64,000 nt of DNA, from contig NZ_JAKCPW010000001.1 of assembly GCF_021440085.1 (NCBI RefSeq), positions 992,001 through 1,056,000 of the forward strand, given 5' to 3'. The translations under genes and the position numbers were made by a program. The notes below the pieces were generated by a model. That model was not told the origin of the DNA, searched no databases, and saw nothing but the letters and a program-made list of their open reading frames with translations. The stretch comes from Dyadobacter sp. CY261 (GTDB taxonomy: Bacteria; Bacteroidota; Bacteroidia; Cytophagales; Spirosomataceae). The number at the start of each line of letters is the position of its first letter. Positions within the stretch are counted from its first letter, which is position 1. Positions 7,844 through 18,198 of this stretch are shown here, piece by piece.

Positions 7844-8902
7844 ATGAAACGTACTCATTTATGTGTACTTGCACTTGCTGCATGTACACTTGGTTCCTGC
7901 AACAAAAAACAAAAAGATCTGGCAGAGGCCCCTGTCAATGCCTTATCGGTGGTCACTACCACAGTTCAAAAAAGGCAATCCGACCACCAGATTTCCATTA
8001 GTGGGAATATCGAAGGTGAGAAAACCGTAAGACTTGGGTTTATGGTGGCTGGCAAGATCGGCTACATAGCCGCCGAGGAGGGACAAAAAATCGGGAAAGG
8101 GCAGCTGATTTCCAGCCTGGAACCGACAAACTATGCGATTGGAAAAGAAATCGCCGATGTACAGGTAGCACAGGTGCAGGACGAATACCAGCGTCTGAAA
8201 ATCATGCATGACCGGAGAAGCATCAGCGAAAGTGATTTTTCAAAGATCAGCCATGGACTCGAACAGTCGAAAGCACAACAGAAGCTCCAAGCCAAAAATC
8301 TTTCGGATACCAGACTGTATAGCCCGATCAGCGGGGTGCTTTTAACGAAGGGTGCAGAAGTTGGTGAGATCACAGGGACGGGGACTCCACTCTTTGTCGT
8401 AGCTGACATCAGCACAGTGAAAGCGGTTGCGTATATACCGGAGGGTGAGTTGCATAATATCAAATTGGGCCAGGAGGCAACAGTACTGGTTTCATCGTTA
8501 AACGAGACGTTTAAAGGAAAAATAACGGAAGTCGGGTCGGCTGCCGATCCGTCGTCACGTGCCTTTACAGTGAAAATCACGATCAGGAACCCGAAGCTGT
8601 TGATTCGCCCGGGAATGATCGCCGAAGCCAAGATCAATTCGGGTGAAAAAAGTGAATTTCTCGCCGTTCCGACGGAAGCAGTGCTCAAAAATCTAGACAA
8701 CCAGAGCATTGTATATGTGGTCGATAAAGGCAAAAATAAGGCCTTTGAAAGAAAAGTGAGCCTGGGCAGATTGACGGATAACTACATCGAAATTCTGGCC
8801 GGACTCCATCCCGGAGATGTGATCGTAACCTCAGGGCAAAACAAGCTGACAAACGGTGCAGACGTTGCCGTAAAGCAAGCAGACGTTGCTGTGAATCATT
8901 AA
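7844..8902 (+). CDS. RND efflux periplasmic adaptor (membrane fusion lipoprotein)
   Basis: 352 residues. A lipoprotein signal peptide ends in the lipobox LGSC, so the protein is anchored to the inner membrane. It shows the HlyD/AcrA order: a biotinyl-lipoyl half (about 60-100, VAGKIGYIAAEEGQKIGKGQLI), a short alpha hairpin (about 105-160), the second lipoyl half (SPISGVLLTKGAEVGEI), then a beta barrel (VKAVAYIPEGELHNIKLGQ) and a membrane-proximal domain. It bridges the permease encoded 48 bp downstream to the TolC-like channel. The hairpin is short compared with AcrA. Confidence 0.92.
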   Translation: MKRTHLCVLALAACTLGSCNKKQKDLAEAPVNALSVVTTTVQKRQSDHQISISGNIEGEKTVRLGFMVAGKIGYIAAEEGQKIGKGQLISSLEPTNYAIGKEIADVQVAQVQDEYQRLKIMHDRRSISESDFSKISHGLEQSKAQQKLQAKNLSDTRLYSPISGVLLTKGAEVGEITGTGTPLFVVADISTVKAVAYIPEGELHNIKLGQEATVLVSSLNETFKGKITEVGSAADPSSRAFTVKITIRNPKLLIRPGMIAEAKINSGEKSEFLAVPTEAVLKNLDNQSIVYVVDKGKNKAFERKVSLGRLTDNYIEILAGLHPGDVIVTSGQNKLTNGADVAVKQADVAVNH

Positions 8903-8950
8903 GTTGATCTGTATAACTCTGATTGACAATAACTTACAAATCGAATCATC

Positions 8951-11900
8951 ATGAATTTCGTAGAAGCATCTCTCAAATACAAACAGGTTACCCTTTCAAT
9001 ACTACTGCTATTGTTTGCGGTGGGGGTGAATTCGCTGTTGAATATGCCACGGCGGGAAGACCCCAAAATTACCATTCGCCAGGGGCTTGTGATTGCCTTT
9101 TTTCCCGGAGCCAATTCGGCGCAAGTGGAAGACCAGGTTACTAAAAAAATCGAACAATACCTTTTTCAATACGCGGAAGTAAACAAGGCTAAAACGTATT
9201 CGACCACCTCCGACGGAATGGTGGTAGTGAATGTAGAATTGAGCGAACAGGTGAAGGAACCGGACATTTTCTGGAGTAAGCTGCGGCATCAGCTGTTGAT
9301 ATCTAAACAAATCGATCTTCCGGACGGCGTAAAAGGACCCATTGTCAATTCCGATTTCGGCGACACAGAGGCGCTGGTGATTGGAGTCGAAAGCAGTGAA
9401 GCCAGTTATTTGCAATTGAAGGATTACACCCGCAAGCTGGAAGATGCAATCCGTACTGTGCCTGCAACTTCCAAGGTGAAAAGGATCGGCGAGCAGAAAG
9501 AACAGATTGTGATCAGCTCCAACTCGGAAAAACTTTCGCAATATGGCCTGAGCCTCAGCCAGGTGGTCAAGGTGCTACAAAGCCAGAACATCATTAACGC
9601 AACAGGGGATATTAAAACTGAAAACAGCCAGACACCGCTTTACACGGATGGTTATTTCAACTCGGAAGGTGAGCTTGCCAATCAGATCGTAGGCGCTTCC
9701 AAATCGGGACAGACCATCCGCCTGGACGATGTGGCAACCTTAACGCGAACTTACAACGACCTGACGAGCAAAACGACCGTCAATGGGAATAAGGCGATGA
9801 TCCTTTCCGTACAAATGCAAGAGGGGAATAACATTGTCAAGTTCGGGGAGCAGGTACAGGGCAAGATTGATGAGGTGAAGAAACTACTGCCTGGCAATGT
9901 AAAGCTGACCACGATCGTCAATCAGCCGCAAATGGTGGACTCTAACATCTCCCATTTTATCCACGAGTTTTTTCTGGCCATTATCTCGGTTGTAGTGGTC
10001 GTAATTTTACTGCTTCCGTTCCGCATTGCGACCGTTGCCGCCATGGCCATACCTATGACCGTTGCCGTCACATTCGCGCTCATGCAAGCTTTCGGAATAG
10101 AATTACACCAGGTCTCCCTGGCCGCTCTGATCGTTGTTTTGGGAATGGTCGTCGACGATGCCATTGTGATTGCGGATAACTATGTGGAGCTGCTCGACGA
10201 AGGCGTGGACCGCTGGTCGGCCGCCTGGCGAAGTGCCAGCGACCTGGTCATCCCGGTACTTGCCGCAACGGTCACAATTATAGCCTCCTTTGCGCCGATG
10301 GTGCTTTTGACAGGAACAGTGGGCGAATTTATCCATGCTTTGCCCGTAACCGTCGCCATCGCTCTGGCCTCGTCTTTCATTGTCGCGATGGTTTTAACGC
10401 CGCTTTTGTGCTACACTTTTATCAAAAAGGGGTTGCACGACCACAGCGATGAAGCAGCCAATAAAAAGAAAAAGGAAACCTTGCTGGACAAAATGCAGAA
10501 TGGCTACAACGTTGCACTGGACTGGTGTGTAAAACATCCGAAAACGACCGTCCTTGCTAGTTTAAGCACAATACTGATAGCGGGGTACCTTTTTTCAACA
10601 CAAGTCAAGCAAAAATTTTTCCCTGCCGCTGAAAGAAACCAGTTCGTTGTGGAGCTCTGGATGCCAACGGGTACGAAGATGAACAAAACCGAGCAGTCTA
10701 TTGCAAAGGTTGAAAAGATCGTGAAAGCAGATAAGCGGGTACAGTCTTATGCCACATTTGTCGGCACCAGCGCCCCGCGGTTTTACTACAATTTCTCACC
10801 CGAAGTGCCGGTCCAAAATTATGCGCAGATCCTGATCAATACAGAAACAGAAGCAACGACGGATGAGGTGGCGGAGGAGTTGACGCACGTGATCGACAAC
10901 CTGGTTCCCGAAGGTATGGTACAGGTGAAGCTTATGCAGCAGGGCCAGCCACTGAAAGCGCCTGTGGAAGTGCGCATCATTGGGGAAGATATAAACCGGT
11001 TGCAGCAGATAGGGGCACAGGTCGAGCAGGTTGTTAAAAAAGCAAAAGGCAGCCGCTTGGTGCGGGACGATTACCGCGAAGATTACTATGGAATTGGCAT
11101 ACATCTTAAAAATGACGCGAGCAGACTTGGCTTTACTACGACGAGCATTGCAAGCTCGGTTTACGTAGGCTTTGCAGGGGCACCGGTGTCGACTATTTAT
11201 GAAGGAAATGAGCCTGTCGACATCGTTTTAAGGCTAGACGAAAAGAACCGCCGTTCCACCGACGACCTGTCAAATACCTACCTTGAATCACCGGTGACCG
11301 GTTCCAGTGTTCCATTAAGGCAGGTTGCCGACATCGTTCCACAGTGGTTTACCGGCAAAATCATGCACCGTAACGGCGTGCGCACGCTGACGGTCCAATC
11401 CGAAACACAAGCAGGAACTTTGCCTTCGGAATTGCAGGCTGAAATCCAGGCAGAGATTTCGAAAATAAAGCTTCCCACCGGCTACAAGATCCAGTATGGA
11501 GGTGAATATTCGAATAAGGCCGAGACGTTCAGTCAGATGATAGCAGTGCTTGGCGTGAGCCTGGTGTTGATATTCCTGGTGCTGCTGCTGCAATTCCGTA
11601 ACCTGAAAGAAGTCGCGATTATCATGCTCACGATCCCTTTAAGCCTGTTCGGTGCCGTGTTCGGACTTTATATTACGGGCAACAATTTCAGCTTCACGGC
11701 TTTTATCGGGCTCATTAGCCTGTCGGGTATTGTGGTCAGAAACGCGATTATCCTCGTCGATCATACCAACGAACTGATCAGGCACCACGGCATGGACATC
11801 GCTACGGCTGCTGTTGAATCCGGCAAAAGACGTCTTCGCCCCATCTTTCTGACAGCCATGGCGGCCGCGATCGGCGTGCTTCCCATGATCCTTTCCGGCT

Positions 11901-12058
11901 CTACGATGTGGGGCCCGCTGGCGAGTGTGATCGCAGTGGGTGTGATATGGAGCATGGTGATGGCGCTGCTTACTGTTCCGGTGCTTTACATCGGCTGGAT
12001 GAAGCCATCGGACAAAGAAGAATTATTGAAAAATAGCCTAATAACAGAACTGCAATGA
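8951..12058 (+). CDS. RND-family efflux permease (AcrB-like)
   Basis: 1035 residues, the usual length for a full RND pump. The N-terminus is the standard cytoplasmic helix plus TM1, followed by a porter domain, six TM segments (about 335-550), a second porter domain and six more TMs (about 850-1030). The proton-relay pair is present in TM4 (GMVVDDAIVIADN). At the AcrB Lys940 position the sequence is GIVVRNAIILVD, so Arg replaces Lys, as in the TriC/MexK-like branch. It is probably a proton-driven exporter of organic compounds rather than metals, since the CzcA-type charged motifs are absent. Its stop overlaps the TolC start by 4 bp (ATGA), so translation is coupled. Confidence 0.93.
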   Translation: MNFVEASLKYKQVTLSILLLLFAVGVNSLLNMPRREDPKITIRQGLVIAFFPGANSAQVEDQVTKKIEQYLFQYAEVNKAKTYSTTSDGMVVVNVELSEQVKEPDIFWSKLRHQLLISKQIDLPDGVKGPIVNSDFGDTEALVIGVESSEASYLQLKDYTRKLEDAIRTVPATSKVKRIGEQKEQIVISSNSEKLSQYGLSLSQVVKVLQSQNIINATGDIKTENSQTPLYTDGYFNSEGELANQIVGASKSGQTIRLDDVATLTRTYNDLTSKTTVNGNKAMILSVQMQEGNNIVKFGEQVQGKIDEVKKLLPGNVKLTTIVNQPQMVDSNISHFIHEFFLAIISVVVVVILLLPFRIATVAAMAIPMTVAVTFALMQAFGIELHQVSLAALIVVLGMVVDDAIVIADNYVELLDEGVDRWSAAWRSASDLVIPVLAATVTIIASFAPMVLLTGTVGEFIHALPVTVAIALASSFIVAMVLTPLLCYTFIKKGLHDHSDEAANKKKKETLLDKMQNGYNVALDWCVKHPKTTVLASLSTILIAGYLFSTQVKQKFFPAAERNQFVVELWMPTGTKMNKTEQSIAKVEKIVKADKRVQSYATFVGTSAPRFYYNFSPEVPVQNYAQILINTETEATTDEVAEELTHVIDNLVPEGMVQVKLMQQGQPLKAPVEVRIIGEDINRLQQIGAQVEQVVKKAKGSRLVRDDYREDYYGIGIHLKNDASRLGFTTTSIASSVYVGFAGAPVSTIYEGNEPVDIVLRLDEKNRRSTDDLSNTYLESPVTGSSVPLRQVADIVPQWFTGKIMHRNGVRTLTVQSETQAGTLPSELQAEIQAEISKIKLPTGYKIQYGGEYSNKAETFSQMIAVLGVSLVLIFLVLLLQFRNLKEVAIIMLTIPLSLFGAVFGLYITGNNFSFTAFIGLISLSGIVVRNAIILVDHTNELIRHHGMDIATAAVESGKRRLRPIFLTAMAAAIGVLPMILSGSTMWGPLASVIAVGVIWSMVMALLTVPVLYIGWMKPSDKEELLKNSLITELQ

Positions 12059-13407
12059 AAAATAGGACCATCATTAAATCACTAGGGGTTTTAGCAACGG
12101 TGTTGCTGCTCAACCCCGGCAAAATAAATGCCCAGCAGGCCCCGCTTACGCTGGACCAGACGATAGAAAAGGCTTTGCAAAACAACAAAATGTACAGTGT
12201 CAAATCTTCACAGGTTGAAGAAAAACAGGCAAAAGTAAAAGAAGACCAGATCAAGGCTTACCCGGCCGTTTCGGTTAATTCTACTTATCAGTACAATGCC
12301 AGCATCGGTCACCTTTCCATACCGCAGGGAGCTCTGGGCCAGCTCCCGCTGCCGGAAGGCAATGCGGCAATGCCCGACAACGATTTGAATTTCGATCTTG
12401 GAGAGCATCACACATTCAATGCAGGCGCGACGATCTATCAACCGATTTCACAGTTAAGCAAGATCAAAACGGGTGTGGCAATTTCTAAAACAGACGTGGA
12501 AATTGCCGACCGGGAGAAGGTAAAAGTATCGCTGGAAATTCGTCAGGCAGTGGAAAAACTATATTATGGTATCCTGATCTTAGGCAAGCAAAAAGAAGAA
12601 GCCGTAGCGAAGCTGGAACTGGCAAGGATCAAATTCTACGATGTAGAAAGCGGGAAATTGTCGGGCAAAACCATTGAGTCGAATGAATCCGGTTTGCAGG
12701 CCAACATTGCGGACAAGGAGCAGAAACTGCTAAAACTGGAAATCCGGCAAGACGATTACCTGGCCGATCTGAGCCGTTTGACCGGCATTGAAACCGGTGA
12801 AATCAACCTTAGCAATGCAGCATTACCGCCAACGGAAGTCACCAAAACGCTGGAAGATTACAGGACCGGGGCCATGGAGAATAATGTGGATATCCAACTG
12901 GCGGATCTCGGTAAGATTAAAAGTGAACTCGCTATTAAGGCAGCCAAGCTGAGCTACCGGCCCGATATCGGCGTATTTGCAGGCTATACTTACCAGAAAG
13001 GGAATGTGATTTTACCACGAAACAATCCTATTGCGGGAGCGAGCCTTAAATGGGACGTGCAAAGTATTTTCAGTAACAAAGAAGTGATCAAACAACGTTA
13101 CCTGGTTTCGCAGCAAGCGCAAACGCTCCTGGCCGATAAAAAGGACGAGGTGAACGACAACGTCGACAAGGCCTACCGCAAGATCCGCCAGGCGCAGTCG
13201 CTCATTCAAGTGGCCCAGCGCGCCTATACCTTCCGTATGCAGGAGTTGAAAGAGCAGGAAGACAAAAAGCTCGCAGGGATGAATACCCAAACCGACCTGC
13301 TTGATACCAAATCGTCACTGGCCAAATCAGAGGCCGATTTGTTGGCAGCACAGCTGAATTACAGGTTGGCGGTTTCAGATCTGAAGATCCTGACCGAGCG
13401 GTATTAA
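12055..13407 (+). CDS. TolC-family outer membrane efflux channel
   Basis: 450 residues with a cleavable signal peptide (ends near KINAQ). It contains two OEP repeats of long coiled helices with beta strands: LTLDQTIEKALQNNKMYSV marks the first, and the second begins near EDYRTGAMENNVDIQLADLG. The C-terminal half is Gln- and Lys-rich helix with IRQAQSLIQVAQRAYTFR, typical of the channel barrel. There is no lipobox, so it is not lipid-anchored like many OprM homologues. Together with the two preceding genes it completes a tripartite pump. Confidence 0.9.
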   Translation: MKNRTIIKSLGVLATVLLLNPGKINAQQAPLTLDQTIEKALQNNKMYSVKSSQVEEKQAKVKEDQIKAYPAVSVNSTYQYNASIGHLSIPQGALGQLPLPEGNAAMPDNDLNFDLGEHHTFNAGATIYQPISQLSKIKTGVAISKTDVEIADREKVKVSLEIRQAVEKLYYGILILGKQKEEAVAKLELARIKFYDVESGKLSGKTIESNESGLQANIADKEQKLLKLEIRQDDYLADLSRLTGIETGEINLSNAALPPTEVTKTLEDYRTGAMENNVDIQLADLGKIKSELAIKAAKLSYRPDIGVFAGYTYQKGNVILPRNNPIAGASLKWDVQSIFSNKEVIKQRYLVSQQAQTLLADKKDEVNDNVDKAYRKIRQAQSLIQVAQRAYTFRMQELKEQEDKKLAGMNTQTDLLDTKSSLAKSEADLLAAQLNYRLAVSDLKILTERY

Positions 13408-13451
13408 CATCACGCATGCAGCAGCAATGCGCAGACTTAAATCACAATAAC

Positions 13452-14771
13452 ATGAAAACGATTATCATCGTCGGGGGAGGGCTCTCAGGCATGGAGCTTG
13501 CCAAAGAACTTTCCCGCACCAGGGATTTAAAGGTGGTCCTGGTGGACAAAAACAATTATAATTTCTTTCCTCCTCTACTTTACCAGGTTTCCACGGCCTT
13601 TATCGAGGCTTCCAATATCAGTTACCCTTTCCGCAGAATATTCCAGGAAAGAGAAAATATCAGCTTTTATATGGGTAGCCTGCTCCGTGTTGAACCTGAA
13701 ACCAATACCCTTGTAACCGATTCAGGCTCTTTGCAATACGACTACCTGGTGTTGGCCATGGGCGCCGAAACGAATTTTTTCGGAAACCAGAATATCATCA
13801 GGAATGCGCTGCCCATGAAGTCCATCGACGACGCGCTCAATCTGAGGAATCATATTCTTTTGAAATTGGAAGAAGCTTCGCGTTCAACCTCATTGTTGAA
13901 TAAAAGTAAGCTGGTGAACCTGGTGATCGCCGGAGGAGGCCCCACCGGTGTAGAGCTGGCGGGTATGTTAGCCGAAATGAAAAATCATATCGGCACCAAA
14001 GACTACCCACAATTTACAACGGAATTGGGACAGATTTATCTGATCAATAGTGGCCCCGCATTGCTGGGGCCCATGAGCACGAAAGCGCAAAAGGAAGCGC
14101 AGAAGATAATCAGCAAGCTTGGGGTTACGATCTTGCTTAATACGTTAGTAACAGATTATGTGAACGAGAAGGTGATGCTTTCCACAGGGGAAAGTATTGC
14201 TACGGCAACGTTAATCTGGGTATCCGGCGTCATTGGCCGGGAAGTAGAAGGATTGCCCAAAGAAGTGATTGGCAGAGGCCGGCGGATCATGGTGGACGAA
14301 AAAAACCATGTACAGGGATTTGAAAATATCTTCGCGATTGGAGATCAATGCTTACAGGTATCGGATGCGAAATTTCCAAATGGCCACCCTCAACTCGCCC
14401 AGGTTGCTATGCAGCAAGGAAAGTTGCTGGGTCAGAATCTGATCAGGCTCCAACAGGGCAGGCCTGCAAAACCCTTCCGGTATTTTGATAAAGGCAGTAT
14501 GGCTATTATTTCCAAATATAAAGCCGTAGTGGATTTACCACGCGGGTTTTTCAGCGGCTTCATAGCTTGGCTGGTTTGGCTGTTCATACACATCATTCCA
14601 TTGATAAGCTTTCGCAATAAGAGCAGACTCGCTTTCACCTGGTTCTGGAGTTTTGTGACCAATAATCCTACACTTCGGCTTATTATCCGTCCCGAAAAGA
14701 AATATGAAGTAGAAGGTAACCAGGGACCAAACGATGAGTATGACATTCATTTCTCAATGGGTAAATTATGA
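13452..14771 (+). CDS. Type II NADH dehydrogenase (NDH-2), FAD-dependent
   Basis: 439 residues from ATG 13452, which places the FAD motif IIIVGGGLSGMELA right at the N-terminus; an earlier ATG at 13416 adds 12 unlikely residues. A second dinucleotide fold (VIAGGGPTGVELAG, about residue 158) binds NADH, and FENIFAIGDQC is the C-terminal FAD contact. The last 80 residues hold amphipathic and hydrophobic helices (GFIAWLVWLFIHIIPLISF) that dock the enzyme to the inner membrane, as in NDH-2 proteins. It should oxidise NADH and reduce quinone without pumping protons. It lies 44 bp after tolC and its stop overlaps the start of the GAF gene. Confidence 0.88.
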   Translation: MKTIIIVGGGLSGMELAKELSRTRDLKVVLVDKNNYNFFPPLLYQVSTAFIEASNISYPFRRIFQERENISFYMGSLLRVEPETNTLVTDSGSLQYDYLVLAMGAETNFFGNQNIIRNALPMKSIDDALNLRNHILLKLEEASRSTSLLNKSKLVNLVIAGGGPTGVELAGMLAEMKNHIGTKDYPQFTTELGQIYLINSGPALLGPMSTKAQKEAQKIISKLGVTILLNTLVTDYVNEKVMLSTGESIATATLIWVSGVIGREVEGLPKEVIGRGRRIMVDEKNHVQGFENIFAIGDQCLQVSDAKFPNGHPQLAQVAMQQGKLLGQNLIRLQQGRPAKPFRYFDKGSMAIISKYKAVVDLPRGFFSGFIAWLVWLFIHIIPLISFRNKSRLAFTWFWSFVTNNPTLRLIIRPEKKYEVEGNQGPNDEYDIHFSMGKL

Positions 14772-17179
14772 AATCGATCCTCGTTGACATCACGGATAAG
14801 ATGTCTGCCGATTCACTTAATCTTATGGTGCTATCCTTCACCAAATTTATAGTTTTTCTGAGGTCAAGGGTCGATCTGGAAACCGGCTTTCAAAAGGAAG
14901 TATTACAAATGGTACTGGACAGGATTTTAGAAGACCCGGCATTCAGCAAGCCGGTGTATACCGACAAGGTAGCCGATTACATCGATCAGCTTCAACTGAT
15001 CTATCACACGTTGGTTCCGTCGATGAAGCCCGAAGAAGGTCTGCTTTGGGGCCTGAGCGCGCCGATCGACCCATTGATTTTTTTTGTTACGGACTCTTTG
15101 TATGACCTTTTGTTTGATAGCGTAACCGAAACGCTCAAAGCCCATGTTGTAGAGGGTGATTTACAGCAGGATATTCAAAGGGCCTATGACATCATCCTTG
15201 AAAATCTCTATGGCATTTCGAAATCAGATTCTACTGATCTGATTGTCTGCGTCAATACGGAAACACCTGGCGAAAAAAAATATTACCGCATCAATATAGA
15301 TTCCCGGTTTGTGCAAGTATCCCCAAAGGATAAGCTTCCTGCCATTGACCACGAAGCGATCAAAAATAAATTGCAAGATCCGGCAGGTTTGGAGTGGCTG
15401 GCAACAATGCTGCCACTGGATACTTTCAAGTTCGAAGGTTTCTCAGTCCTCACTGCCACAGACGTCACCCAGGAGCATGCCCTCGAAGAACTCAGAGAGA
15501 TCATATTGAACAGGCAAGACCTTGATACCGGGTCGTATTTATCGAATATCACAGATGCCTTAAAAACACTGGCGGGCGATCCTACCATTGACTTTGGTAT
15601 GATGCCGCTTTTAAAAGTGAACAATAAACTTGTTTTCAATTATAATAATTGGATTAGCAGTAGAATTATCAAAGCCGCACTGGAATATAGCAACGGTGAA
15701 AAAGCATACTTGTCTTTGGTGAAAAGGTACTTAAACCAACCTGGATACTTCGTCAGCAATGACCTGTCGCAATCAGAAATTGACCCTGACCTGGTGCAGG
15801 TTCTTAAAAATTCGTGCATACTTGCCGCCGCTCTGTTACCAGTCTACCACCATGGTGTTTTCTGCGGAGTTTTTGAAGTGTATTCCGATAGAGTGAACGG
15901 AATAAATGAAATTATACTGGCAAGATTAAATCACGCATTTGAACTATTAGGTCTGATTTATCAAAACACGATCAGTGAATTCAATGAAGAGATCGAACAT
16001 GTGATCCGAGACAAGTTCACCTCTCTGCAACCCGCCGTTACATGGAAATTCAGGGACGCTGCATGGCATTATTTGCAGGACAAGGCGAAGAAAATACCCG
16101 ATGTCGCCATTGAGCCAATCACGTTTAAGGGTGTGTATCCACTCTATGGTGCGGTAGATATCAGAAACTCCACAGGAGAGAGAAATGTGGCATTGAAGGA
16201 AGACTTCAATGCTTTGTTTGCGGTACTGATAGATACATTGTCAGTTCTAAAGCAGCATCTTGGGCTTTACCTTGCGGGCGAACTCATCTTCAAGACCAGG
16301 CAAATGCAAGCGCATTTAAATGATGAGACAACGCATACCAACGAGTTGCATCTTGAAGAATTCCTGGTCAATGAGATACATCCCGTTTTAGCACATTTTA
16401 GCAGAAAAAACCTGACGGGAGTAAATGAACGCAAACGTATGGATACTGCGAATAACGAATGCTCGGAAGAAGTATTCACGAGTGTGGAGAAGTATTTTGA
16501 ATTTACAGATAAGCAAACAGGTCAGGCATTCGCGCATCGGCACGCATTGGAAGAATCGATGCAAACAATCAATTCCGCGGTAAATCAACATTTAGATATA
16601 TTTAAGAATCAATTACAACTATCTTATCCAACTTTCTTCGACAAGTTTAGAACAGACGGGGTAGAATATGATATCTACATCGGTCAGTCAATCGATCCGG
16701 AAACACGTTACCACGATTTCTACCTGAAAAATATAAGGCTCGCCCAGTTGAAATGTATGGCCGATATTGCCTTGGTAACGAATGAGTTACTGGCCGGAAT
16801 GGAGAAGAAATTACCGACTACACAGCTCATTTTTATAAACGCAGGGACCATCGATATCAGCTTCCGTGATGACGAGCGGCGATTCGACGTGGAAGGAGCC
16901 TATAACATCAGATACCAGATCATAAAGAAAAGAATTGACAAAGTTCATATTGCAGGAACGCAGGAAAGACTTACCCAGCCGGGCAAAATTGCCATGGTGT
17001 ATTTTAGTAACAGTTCGATCCAGGAATACATCGGTTATATCACCTATTTACAACAGCAGGGAACATTGCTGGCGGACCTGGAATACCTGGATCTGGAAGA
17101 ATTGCAAGGGGTAAACGGGTTAAAGGCGTTGCGCGTTGGCGTGAATTATGTGCAGACAACACTTAACGAGGCTCAATGA
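14768..17179 (+). CDS. Large GAF-domain cytoplasmic protein
   Basis: 803 residues without signal peptide or membrane segments. The centre (about 325-415) has the feel of a GAF sensor domain (ILAAALLPVYHHGVFCGVFEVYS). A following segment contains YPLYGAVDIRNSTGERN, which resembles a nucleotide-cyclase-like D-I-R motif but without the rest of a cyclase. The remainder is helical. No output domain such as a kinase, GGDEF or HTH is seen. Proteins of this size annotated only as GAF-domain occur in Cytophagales. The ATGA overlap with NDH-2 makes a functional link to respiratory state plausible. Codon use is somewhat more AT-rich than in the pump genes. Confidence 0.65.
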   Translation: MKSILVDITDKMSADSLNLMVLSFTKFIVFLRSRVDLETGFQKEVLQMVLDRILEDPAFSKPVYTDKVADYIDQLQLIYHTLVPSMKPEEGLLWGLSAPIDPLIFFVTDSLYDLLFDSVTETLKAHVVEGDLQQDIQRAYDIILENLYGISKSDSTDLIVCVNTETPGEKKYYRINIDSRFVQVSPKDKLPAIDHEAIKNKLQDPAGLEWLATMLPLDTFKFEGFSVLTATDVTQEHALEELREIILNRQDLDTGSYLSNITDALKTLAGDPTIDFGMMPLLKVNNKLVFNYNNWISSRIIKAALEYSNGEKAYLSLVKRYLNQPGYFVSNDLSQSEIDPDLVQVLKNSCILAAALLPVYHHGVFCGVFEVYSDRVNGINEIILARLNHAFELLGLIYQNTISEFNEEIEHVIRDKFTSLQPAVTWKFRDAAWHYLQDKAKKIPDVAIEPITFKGVYPLYGAVDIRNSTGERNVALKEDFNALFAVLIDTLSVLKQHLGLYLAGELIFKTRQMQAHLNDETTHTNELHLEEFLVNEIHPVLAHFSRKNLTGVNERKRMDTANNECSEEVFTSVEKYFEFTDKQTGQAFAHRHALEESMQTINSAVNQHLDIFKNQLQLSYPTFFDKFRTDGVEYDIYIGQSIDPETRYHDFYLKNIRLAQLKCMADIALVTNELLAGMEKKLPTTQLIFINAGTIDISFRDDERRFDVEGAYNIRYQIIKKRIDKVHIAGTQERLTQPGKIAMVYFSNSSIQEYIGYITYLQQQGTLLADLEYLDLEELQGVNGLKALRVGVNYVQTTLNEAQ

Positions 17180-17271
17180 AAGTGGGATTGACATAGCAAT
17201 GTCTGTCAGGTAACCACCGCGCCCGGACGGTGAAGCCTCTGCTAATTTGACTTTACTTTGAAGATGACCGG

Positions 17272-18162
17272 TTATGGCTGATCATCTTCGGAAAAATCTA
17301 TTTGCTTCCTGTAAGCGCTGGGTGGAAGACCGGTCACTTTTTTGAACGTTCGTGTAAAATGCGACAGGCTTTCGAAGCCGGTCAGGGAAGCAATTTCGGC
17401 ATTCGAGACCCGGCTGGTTGCCATAATGTGGACCGCCCGCTCTATACGAGTTTCATAAATAAATGATAGAGGGCGCGTGCCTGTGTGCTTTTCAAACAAG
17501 CGGGAGAAATACTCTGCATTCAGGCTGGCCCGTTCTGCGAGTAATTTCACTTTAAGTGGCAAATGCAGGTTGACGTACACAAAGCGCATGGCGTCAAGAA
17601 TTTTTGCCGGAATGACCCTCGCTTCCCTGACCTGGAATATTTCAGGAACGGTAAAGCGGGATAATAGCTGTAAAAGGATGCCCTGCGTTTCAAGGAAGTC
17701 CGAAATTTTCTGGTGGTTGTTCAGCTCCTGGTATTCCTTGTAGTAGATGTTTTTCTCGTACACCTGGGGATTGTCGGAGCGATTGATGCCCCGTCCCGGA
17801 TTGATATCCACAAGCCGACGGAAATTGATCAGGTCGATATCACACGCCTTTACCCTGTGGACGAGGCGAATATCCGAAAATAAGGATGTACCATCGGTTG
17901 ACTCTTCAAAAAACTGAACGAAATACTGGCTCAGGAAGTTTTCACAAACCAGATTGCAAAAGGTGTACGAAGGTATGATGTAGAGATAGCCGGCTTCCAG
18001 CTTTAATGTCTTGGATGTATCCGAAATTTTCCCTTCCCCAGCATCGATATAGTAGATGCGATGATAGGGACTGATTACGTTTTTGTAATTCCATTTCGAG
18101 TCCAGTTGTACGTAGTCGGTGTTGAGAAGCGACAATGTATGCCGGAGAAACCGTTTATTCAT
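17272..18162 (-). CDS. AraC-family transcriptional regulator
   Basis: 296 residues. The N-terminal half is a cupin-like sensing domain (YHRIYYIDAGEGKIS, then LEAGYLYIIPSY, a typical AraC_binding pattern). The C-terminal 100 residues form the double HTH with AERASLNAEYFSRLFEKHTG and the signature ASLTGFESLSHFTRTFKKVTGLPPSAYRK. It is divergent from HTCS1, with a 170-bp shared control region that holds a 21-bp-spaced direct repeat. A sugar-responsive regulator of locus 1 is likely; the ligand is not readable. It converges with the GAF gene. Confidence 0.88.
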   Translation of the reverse strand: MNKRFLRHTLSLLNTDYVQLDSKWNYKNVISPYHRIYYIDAGEGKISDTSKTLKLEAGYLYIIPSYTFCNLVCENFLSQYFVQFFEESTDGTSLFSDIRLVHRVKACDIDLINFRRLVDINPGRGINRSDNPQVYEKNIYYKEYQELNNHQKISDFLETQGILLQLLSRFTVPEIFQVREARVIPAKILDAMRFVYVNLHLPLKVKLLAERASLNAEYFSRLFEKHTGTRPLSFIYETRIERAVHIMATSRVSNAEIASLTGFESLSHFTRTFKKVTGLPPSAYRKQIDFSEDDQP

Positions 18163-18198
18163 AATTCATGAGAAAATTGGCCTAAAAATAGGTAAAAA

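Noticed and set aside
8131..8733. 200-codon minus-strand frame opposite the efflux adaptor
   Set aside because: Shadow of the adaptor gene; Ser/Cys-rich translation without any domain.
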